Shown here one piece after another: positions 16,991-22,565 of a DNA stretch of 22,565 nt. A program made the translations under genes and the position numbers. Location of the stretch: NCBI GenBank assembly GCA_023091735.1, contig JALKBU010000850.1, positions 1-22,565 on the forward strand, read 5' to 3'. Source of the stretch: Trichomonas tenax (Eukaryota; Parabasalia; Trichomonadida; Trichomonadidae). Position 1 is the first letter of the stretch. Every line of letters begins with the position of its first letter. A model generated the notes under the pieces. The model did no database searches, was not told the origin of the DNA, and worked only from the letters and a program-made list of their open reading frames with translations.

Positions 16991-18493
16991 ATGAATGAAC
17001 CAAAGGCTGGATATCAGAAAAATCATCAAAGTTATGAAAATGCTGATTCATCAGTAGATTACTGTAATCAACAAAATATCAATGAAGTTCATCAAGATTC
17101 TTCGCCAGATCCTGAATTACAATCTCATGAAACAAGGAAACACAGATCTAATCATATTCCACTTTATAATGATATAATGGAAGATCTGAAGAAATCATAT
17201 GATAATTTCAAAACAAATCTTGTCGAGCAATTCAATGCTTCAATGACAAATCTTCCAGATTTCAATCATATCGATGATTACAATGATTCAATGCTCCAAC
17301 AATTTGAAGAAACATTAATAAAATTGGACCAAGAATCTTTGATTGATGCAAACGAGAAACCACATCAAGAAGGATATAGACACGTTGCAAGGAGGACAAC
17401 TTACGACACATATGCCCCTGAAGCTGAACCATTGAACAACAACCAAGCCACAATTCTATCTGTACCAAAATATCCTCCAAACAAACGCAGATATTCATAT
17501 GGACAGTATCAGAAGGGATACAGTAATCCGATGGCTGAAGATGAAAACCAAGAGGAATATCCAGACTTCAGTAATTATCAGATGATTGATCCTAATGACG
17601 AATCGATATATGATTACCAATATGAAGACGAAGATGGAATGCAACAGCATAAGTATAAATCCAAAAATCAGCAGAATTACTGTGAATATCATGTTCCTAA
17701 ACTCGGTTTTAATGATCAGGAATATCTCGAAATAACAAATGATGATTTTGTTGAAGATAATAATTGGGAAGGAAATTCATCAGATGATATCATCACAAAT
17801 GCTGCTGATTTAATGGAACAAATAAAAAGAACAACACACGGAGCTCAATATCCAATTGATGAAGAGGAAGAAGATGACGAATATTATCAACAACAACAAG
17901 CTTACAACAATTACAAATCGAATATGGTGAACAAGAATGGAAAGCTCGAAATTTCACCAAAAAGGAAGATGATCACGACACCAGTCCATGGAAACAATGA
18001 TATTGATCAAATAGACAATGATCAATATCAAGCTAACAATCAACCCAGACAATTATATTCTATCAATGTTTACCAACCACAGCCGCCAGAACCAGAACAG
18101 CCGAGAAAAGTTTTGTTTGACCCAACAGGAGTTCCTCCTCCAGATCCACACGAATCACCACTTTACAGAGTGATAAGCAACTACAAAGCTCCTTCAAGGC
18201 ATAGAACGAGAGTATCAAGACATACGCTCATGAGAATGATGTATCCGAGCAGGAAGAAGGAAAGAACTCCTTTAAGTCCAATCGGAGGAAAAGGAAGACT
18301 CCAAGCAAGTAATTCGGATCCCAATCATGCAATGGACCTAAAGATGATGAGGCAAATCGTTGCTCAGAACAGAATGAAGAGAATGAGACAATCAAATCCT
18401 GTTATGCATCCAAAGCAAACTTTTGCACGAATGTTTAAAATTATAAAATCCAATCTTCATGACCCCTATAAGAAGTTGATGAAGGGAAAATAA
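16991..18493 (+). CDS. 3' part of the same gene in the next frame (about 500 aa from the first ATG)
   Basis: Frame 2 is open from 16802, overlapping the end of the preceding frame by about 30 bp. The stretch 16802-16990 encodes the same Lys/Asn/Glu/Gln-rich, coding-like composition (for example KKEDQHIKERNRNNSEK), so the first ATG at 16991 is unlikely to be a genuine start. The product continues as Asn/Gln/Asp/Tyr-rich sequence with acidic patches. It ends in a more conserved-looking basic C-terminus with a Pro-rich segment (QPQPPEPEQPRKVLFDPTG) and Arg/Met-rich helices up to KKLMKGK. It stops at TAAA. It is probably the C-terminus of the beta-propeller gene, separated by a one-base frameshift that could be a sequencing error, programmed +1 frameshifting or a real lesion. 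Confidence 0.65.
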   Translation: MNEPKAGYQKNHQSYENADSSVDYCNQQNINEVHQDSSPDPELQSHETRKHRSNHIPLYNDIMEDLKKSYDNFKTNLVEQFNASMTNLPDFNHIDDYNDSMLQQFEETLIKLDQESLIDANEKPHQEGYRHVARRTTYDTYAPEAEPLNNNQATILSVPKYPPNKRRYSYGQYQKGYSNPMAEDENQEEYPDFSNYQMIDPNDESIYDYQYEDEDGMQQHKYKSKNQQNYCEYHVPKLGFNDQEYLEITNDDFVEDNNWEGNSSDDIITNAADLMEQIKRTTHGAQYPIDEEEEDDEYYQQQQAYNNYKSNMVNKNGKLEISPKRKMITTPVHGNNDIDQIDNDQYQANNQPRQLYSINVYQPQPPEPEQPRKVLFDPTGVPPPDPHESPLYRVISNYKAPSRHRTRVSRHTLMRMMYPSRKKERTPLSPIGGKGRLQASNSDPNHAMDLKMMRQIVAQNRMKRMRQSNPVMHPKQTFARMFKIIKSNLHDPYKKLMKGK

Positions 18494-18717
18494 ATTGTTA
18501 TTATGTTATGTATTTGAATAATTGATCGATTTTTTTATATATCATATATTGAATTCGAATTCTTTAAAGGAATCGATGTATCTCAAAGTTGCTATACATT
18601 TATATTGATTTACCTAATATCAGGCAGGAAAATCTGTGTTCGAAGTATTTTTGTCATGTAATTACTAATTTTGACATGTAAGGCTAGATTTTCGTTCGAA
18701 AATTTTGGAATGAATAA
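18494..18717. other. Short AT-rich spacer
   Basis: No gene seen. It contains the palindrome GAATTCGAATTC around 18551. All frames contain stops. It separates the split beta-propeller gene from the membrane-tail fragment. Confidence 0.4.
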
Positions 18718-18756
18718 TCGACATCTACAAATCTCATCATCATTGTAATTATAAGT

Positions 18757-18996
18757 ATGATTCTGACATATGGAATTGGATTCATAAAACTTTTCCTCTA
18801 TAGAAGAACATACAAATCCAATGATTCATCTGATTCTAACTCTCCAATTTCCAAAGATGATGTTGAACAAGGAATTGCATTTGAAGTCAAAGTTATTGTT
18901 GAACCAAAAGAAGAGGAAATATTCAATTTCGATGATGATACAATAAAAAACTACAAAACAGAGGATGTTGAATACATGTTTAATTCCAGTTTCTAA
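18757..18996 (+). pseudogene. Membrane anchor plus acidic cytoplasmic tail, probably a gene remnant
   Basis: The ATG gives 79 residues, but the frame is open from 18718. Those extra 13 codons (STSTNLIIIVIIS) complete a hydrophobic span that runs through MILTYGIGFIKLFLYRR. After the span come positive residues and an acidic tail ending in KNYKTEDVEYMFNSSF, followed by TAA. A Ser/Thr-rich stem, one membrane span, a basic stop-transfer segment and an acidic tail is the usual C-terminal layout of trichomonad type I surface proteins. No ectodomain is found upstream. It is most likely the surviving 3' end of a degraded gene. A genuine 79-residue membrane protein is the alternative. Confidence 0.45.
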
Positions 18997-19336
18997 CCTT
19001 GTTATTTACAAATCTCATGAAGATTGAATTCATTTTTTGATACTTCATGAATATTTGATTTCATGTTTATATTTCTTTGCTTTGAGTCCAGTTTAAGGAC
19101 TAGATATCGGTATTCATACAACTTTAGTTCTAATTAAAAATTTAATCTAAATTTAATGCAAAATTAGTCATTTCAATATTTTTCAATATTATCAATAAAA
19201 TATGATTTCAGAGGATCAATAACTCTTATCATTTGATTGTAAAGTCTTAATTATCATTCTATTACAGATATTTTGAGATTTTAATTTTATTGAGGGGCTT
19301 AAATTATTTTAGAGGGAAATCCAAAAAAATTTAAAA
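18997..19336. other. Intergenic spacer upstream of the C9orf72-like gene
   Basis: AT-rich, with no gene or RNA recognised. It presumably contains the promoter of the C9orf72-like gene. No clear TCA initiator lies immediately upstream of that ATG. Confidence 0.4.
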
Positions 19337-20470
19337 ATGGCGGAAAATCCAACACTTCTTTGTGGAATTTCTTCTCTTGATCTTTTAAGTGGAATTCAGC
19401 TTCTGGAGAAGTGGCAGTTTGCAGATCTTGGATTTTCTGAGCCTTTAGAGGATATTTTTAAAGTATCTTTATCAAATGTTTATCGACAAGACTCAAAATA
19501 CTTTCAAAACGTTGTAACTACAACTGCTGAAATAGAATCTCTCGATATAGCGACAATAAGTTCAGTATTTCATCTACAAAGAAAAAATTTAGCGACATAT
19601 TACTCCGTAACATTCATTTTACGTCTTTCTGAGATACGAAAATGCGATTTATATCATCCATCGCTTCAAAAAATTTGCAAAGTTTTCGCGAAGAAAATTC
19701 GAAACTTAATTACGCAAAAAGAGTCATTAAAGAAGATGGATCAAAATTTAGCGATTGTACAGAATGATTTCAACATATTTTTCAAATCAGGTGTCGAACC
19801 TTTATCAAATGTGAATATTGACCATTTCAATATTTCATTTTACGCCATATGTTTGACATCCCACTTACAGACAGATATGATTTCTATTATTGAAATTGAT
19901 GGTAACGAAGACTTTCAAAATCTCGCAAATTTTTTATTGCATTTTACATTTCCTTTCAAGAGAAAATACGCATCATTTGATGTACATGATCACTATGTAC
20001 CTGGTTTGTCAATACAAATCATTACAAAGCAATCGAAATCCGATGATGAACTTTTTCATTCGTTCAAAAGACCGATAACATACATCAGACTACGCGAAAA
20101 GAAGGTTTACTCGATTGGAAATATCCATTACGTTAAAAGAAATTCGACAACAAAGAAAGAAAAGAAAACAATAAAATTCATTCAAATTCCTGCTCCATGG
20201 CCTCTTGCAACTGTATCTCTCATCATGGAAATACCCGAGAGCAAGAGAGAGGAAGGCTGCAGGATCCAACTTGAGTCCTTAACAAACTTGAGTTTATTAT
20301 TTTTATCAATTTTAGCAGAGAAAGTTCCTGAAGGAGAAATTATCACTCAATCTATCATCAACGAAATATGTCATGCGATTAAACTTGCTGGGAAGGATGA
20401 TTTTCAAATAGTTTTATCTGTTGCATCGCAGTTCGATCCTTCAATCATAAACAAGTACATAAAGACATAA
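19337..20470 (+). CDS. C9orf72-like DENN-module protein (377 aa)
   Basis: Several segments match human C9orf72 in order and spacing. SVTFILRLSEIRKCDLYHPSLQKICKVFAKKI (about 90-121) corresponds to the GLSIILPQTELSFYLPLHRVCVDRL region that ends the N-terminal longin part. AICLTSHLQT (170-179) corresponds to AISSHLQT. VPGLSIQIITK (221-231) corresponds to the ESGLFVQGLLK strand. The C-terminal helix ICHAIKLAGKDDFQIVLSVASQFDP (344-368) corresponds to the LDLTAEGDLNIIMALAEKIKP region. C9orf72 is a longin-DENN protein that, with SMCR8, regulates small GTPases in autophagy and lysosomal traffic. Homologues in protists including trichomonads and Entamoeba have been described. At 377 residues it is about 100 shorter than the human protein, mainly at the N-terminus. 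Codons are AT-rich. The stop is TAA with a second TAG directly after. Partners in this window are unknown. Confidence 0.75.
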   Translation: MAENPTLLCGISSLDLLSGIQLLEKWQFADLGFSEPLEDIFKVSLSNVYRQDSKYFQNVVTTTAEIESLDIATISSVFHLQRKNLATYYSVTFILRLSEIRKCDLYHPSLQKICKVFAKKIRNLITQKESLKKMDQNLAIVQNDFNIFFKSGVEPLSNVNIDHFNISFYAICLTSHLQTDMISIIEIDGNEDFQNLANFLLHFTFPFKRKYASFDVHDHYVPGLSIQIITKQSKSDDELFHSFKRPITYIRLREKKVYSIGNIHYVKRNSTTKKEKKTIKFIQIPAPWPLATVSLIMEIPESKREEGCRIQLESLTNLSLLFLSILAEKVPEGEIITQSIINEICHAIKLAGKDDFQIVLSVASQFDPSIINKYIKT

Positions 20471-20587
20471 TAGCGAATTCAACTTCTAAATTTGGTCTTG
20501 GAATCCGAAGAAGTCATTTCTTGGCTTTTAGAAATTCACACTACAAATTAGTATACAAGCACCACATTTCATTTAGTATAAATAATA

Positions 20588-20892
20588 CAGGGTGAACCTA
20601 CGCCCATACGTAAATCTCAGAAATGTCTATTTTTGAAGAAGGAAATTGTGCTTTTAGACTCAACGAATGAGAGAATTTCAAACTTGATCTTTCCAAAAGC
20701 TTCCCTATGTTGGGTTGAATATAGGTTAGTTGCTTTATTACCAAAAGAATTAAGTTTTCCCAATATTGATGTTATGAATTCTTTTCTCTATAATTTTTGA
20801 TGTTTCATGTTTTTCATCATGGCGACAGTGTGAATCACTATTAAAACAAGCAATATATTTTCAAAGGTTACGTATTGGCGTACGTTCACCCT
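20588..20892. mobile_element. MITE-like element with 25-bp terminal inverted repeats
   Basis: The left end (20589-20613, beginning AGGGTGAACCTACGCC) and right end (20868-20892, ending GTACGTTCACCCT) are reverse complements over 25 bp with two mismatches. A TA dinucleotide flanks each side (20586-20587 and 20893-20894), with one extra C at 20588 on the left. The ~250-bp interior has no ORF and no transposase. Size, TIRs and TA flanks fit a non-autonomous DNA transposon mobilised in trans, plausibly Tc1/mariner-type, the superfamily known to be present in trichomonads. The exact superfamily is inference. Confidence 0.75.
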
Positions 20893-21237
20893 TAATGAAT
20901 AATATTTTTTTGTCTCATGAAAATAAGTCAAATTTATCATAATATCGTGAAATTGACTTAAATTTTGTTATGATATCAATTATTATATAGTTTGTTGTTG
21001 TTTTAATAAAAAGTTAAAATTCAATGATTTCATTTTCTTTTGAAATTTGAATGAATTCAATTACGACAAATTGAAATTTTATCAGAGAAAATACTTTTAT
21101 TGTTTTAATATACGTGAAATAGATATTGACATAAAAATTATCCGATTTTTATGGAGTTGAATTTTAAACGTAACTAAAAATGTAATTTTTTAGAAAATGC
21201 TTGAATATAGATATATAATTCGTTTGCGCTGTTTTGA
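20893..21237. other. AT-rich spacer, no gene seen
   Basis: Between the MITE-like element and the glycine-rich gene. Several short direct and inverted A/T motifs are present, but nothing with a recognisable function. It would hold any promoter of the interrupted glycine-rich gene. Confidence 0.4.
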
Positions 21238-22194
21238 ATGCTTTCATTCAATCTGGAAAATCTAGCAAGTGACACTCTTAATGTCGCTGAACAGATGGAA
21301 AATGGATACAAAGTTTACACCTAAAACTATCCATGCTCAAGCAATACAGCCTGCACTCCATACACAGCAACTTTGCCTGCTGGTAAATATAAATTTGAAG
21401 TAATTGGTGCAGGAGGTGGATATGGCACTTCTAACTCGAGTTCAGGGGGAAGCGGTGGGAAGAGTATAGGTTTTTATGAGGTAATAAAGTCAACAATTGT
21501 TTACTTTTATATTGGAGGTAGGGGATCAGATGGATATTCGTATGGAAGCCAAGCTGTGAATGCACCAGGCGGGTACAATGGAGGTGGAGATGTTGGTTAT
21601 GATTCAACAAATCCGTCTACAAGAGGTGGTGGAAGTTCTGATATCCGTATCCAAACAAACAGCTTTACACATAGAATCATTGTTGCAGGTGGGGGTGGCT
21701 GCTATGGTTCACCTTCATCAGGAAATGGTGGCGGGAATCAGGGAACATCAGGATCTCAACAAGGGAATGCTCAGGCAGGTGGAGGTGGGACACAAACAAA
21801 TGGTGGATCTTCTTATGGTTCAAGGGGATCTATAGCTGGGCAACTATTTTATGGAGGCTCAGGAAGCTCTAGAGTAAATGCAAGGGGAAGTGGTGGTGGT
21901 GGCGGCTTTTATGGAGGTGGGGGTGTTTCATCAACTGCTGATCATGGAAGTGGATATTGTGGGACAGATGGTGGTGGAAGTGGTTATATTGGAGGTGTAA
22001 AAAGCTCATCGCAATATGGAGTCACTGCATCAACATCTACGTACTCAAACACTGGACATGGTCAAATTAAGATTACAGTTTTTGAAGCCAAAAGTGAAAA
22101 TATTGAATGTTTATGTTCGAAAGATCCAAATATTTATTTTTTTTCATTGTCGAGTATACAAGTTTTGATGGCCTTTATCGAGCCGTTAACATAA
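21238..22194 (+). pseudogene. Glycine-rich, YPC…CTPY-type family protein interrupted by one in-frame stop
   Basis: One frame runs from ATG 21238 to TAA 22192-22194 and is broken only by TAA at 21322-21324. Before the stop are 28 residues ending NGYKVYT. After it come NYPCSSNTACTPYTATLPAG and KYKFEVIGAGGG, followed by about 200 residues rich in Gly/Ser with Gly-rich strand motifs (YIGGRGSDG, RIIVAGGGGCYG, GSGYIGG). The domain closes with GHGQIKITVF and a hydrophobic C-terminus. This fits a large trichomonad family of Gly-rich proteins similar to the Gly-rich domain of ALK-type receptors, thought to be surface-exposed. No signal peptide is visible. The NYPC…CTPY block lies immediately after the stop, so the intact gene should begin upstream. 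The 273 codons after 21372 are otherwise open, indicating a recent lesion, a sequencing error or readthrough. Confidence 0.7.
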
Positions 22195-22380
22195 CATTCC
22201 CTTTGTTTTGTTAGAATAAACACATCTTGATATAGAGTTATATAATTGAAATATTATCTCACGGAAAATACGATATAGCATATGATTTCTATATCTATAT
22301 TGAGAATTCATAACATGAATACGAGATATGGAGAAAAATATCAAAGATTTTGAGAGATTTTCAAACAATTATGTTTCCAG

Positions 22381-22514
22381 AGAGTCTTGGACAAAAGTGA
22401 ATATCAAAAGTGACATAGAACCTTAAAGTCACTTTTCGTGAATAAACTGTCACCTTTTTGCGCGGGCAAATTGTCACCTTTATAAAAAGTGTTATAAATA
22501 TCTTTGTAGTCTAA
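22381..22514 (-). repeat. Right copy of terminal GTGAC-rich inverted repeat
   Basis: Reverse complement of 34-168 at roughly 90 percent by eye. The inner border is the AGAGTCT at 22381-22387, and similarity weakens beyond 22514. It carries the same internal hairpin with arms AAAAGTGAC and GTCACTTTT and a different loop. With the left copy it brackets the window in inverted orientation, the body of each repeat lying outside. Confidence 0.85.
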
Positions 22515-22565
22515 ACAATACTGACATTTATAGATTGAAACTCCACGCTGAGTATGAAGACCATA
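22404..22565 (-). pseudogene. Tail of a reading frame entering from the right, within the repeat
   Basis: On the minus strand a frame is open from the window edge and ends at TGA (22404-22406), giving 53 residues. It contains YKCQYCLDYKDIYNTFYKG, with a CxxC pair that reads WxxW in the left copy. The shared LDxKDIYxTFYKGDNLPxQ peptide suggests a once-coding repeat. The CxxC and preceding basic and aromatic residues are weakly reminiscent of a zinc-ribbon of the type found in some transposases, but this is speculative. Confidence 0.35.

Noticed and set aside
22186..22368. 60-codon minus-strand ORF and the 167-352 ORF near the terminal repeats
   Set aside because: AT-rich chance ORFs with no similarity to each other despite lying next to the inverted repeats.
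1..22565. Whole window as a Maverick/Polinton-type virus-like transposon, given the inverted ends
   Set aside because: No DNA polymerase B, integrase, packaging ATPase or capsid-like gene is present. The genes inside are cellular families and include a tRNA.
1..22565. CRISPR array or bacterial operon
   Set aside because: No short regularly spaced direct repeats with unique spacers and no Shine-Dalgarno-led gene clusters. All recognised proteins are eukaryotic.

Overview
The window looks like nuclear DNA of a flagellated, intron-poor, AT-rich protist, most likely a trichomonad parabasalid (Trichomonas or Tritrichomonas type). The reasons are: single-exon eukaryotic genes up to 7.9 kb; a YPC…CTPY/Gly-rich protein of the type expanded in Trichomonas; a PIERCE-like ciliary doublet protein, which requires a flagellum; a C9orf72-like DENN protein; short intergenic spacers; dispersed repeats; and a TCA-type initiator-like motif just upstream of the largest gene. 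Genus is not resolved. The strict stop-codon-plus-A context often described for T. vaginalis is not universal here, and TAA and TGA are both used as stops.

Layout, left to right. (1) Positions 34-168 carry one copy of a roughly 135-bp GTGAC-rich repeat. Its inverted partner is at 22381-22514, so the whole window is bracketed by an inverted pair, and each copy overlaps the tail of a reading frame entering from outside. (2) 528-8429 (-) is a 2633-residue low-complexity, coiled-coil protein with several nested repeat families and a cryptic duplicated helical domain. (3) 8430-9143 is a divergent promoter region with a 52-nt imperfect palindrome. (4) 9144-10205 (+) encodes a CCDC47 (DUF1682) ER membrane protein. 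(5) 10386-10691 (-), convergent with it, encodes a 101-residue PIERCE-family microtubule inner protein. (6) 11093-12544 (-) encodes a TBC1D15/17/GYP7-like protein that has lost both catalytic fingers. (7) A tRNA-Thr(UGU) gene lies at 12734-12806. (8) 13294-16833 and 16802/16991-18493 (+) are two adjacent frames of what is probably one ~1.7k-residue beta-propeller plus disordered-tail protein, split by a frameshift. (9) 18757-18996 is a membrane-anchor/cytoplasmic-tail fragment, possibly a gene remnant. (10) 19337-20470 (+) encodes a C9orf72-like DENN protein. (11) 20588-20892 is a ~305-bp MITE-like element with 25-bp terminal inverted repeats and TA flanks. (12) 21238-22194 (+) is a glycine-rich surface-type gene interrupted by one in-frame stop.

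The genes do not form one pathway. Recurrent themes are the flagellar/cytoskeletal apparatus (PIERCE-like protein, perhaps the giant coiled-coil protein and the beta-propeller protein), endomembrane regulation (C9orf72-like, TBC-like) and ER membrane-protein biogenesis (CCDC47). The right third is more repeat-rich and decayed, with a fragment, a MITE and an interrupted gene-family member. All family assignments come from reading motifs by eye; no database search was run.
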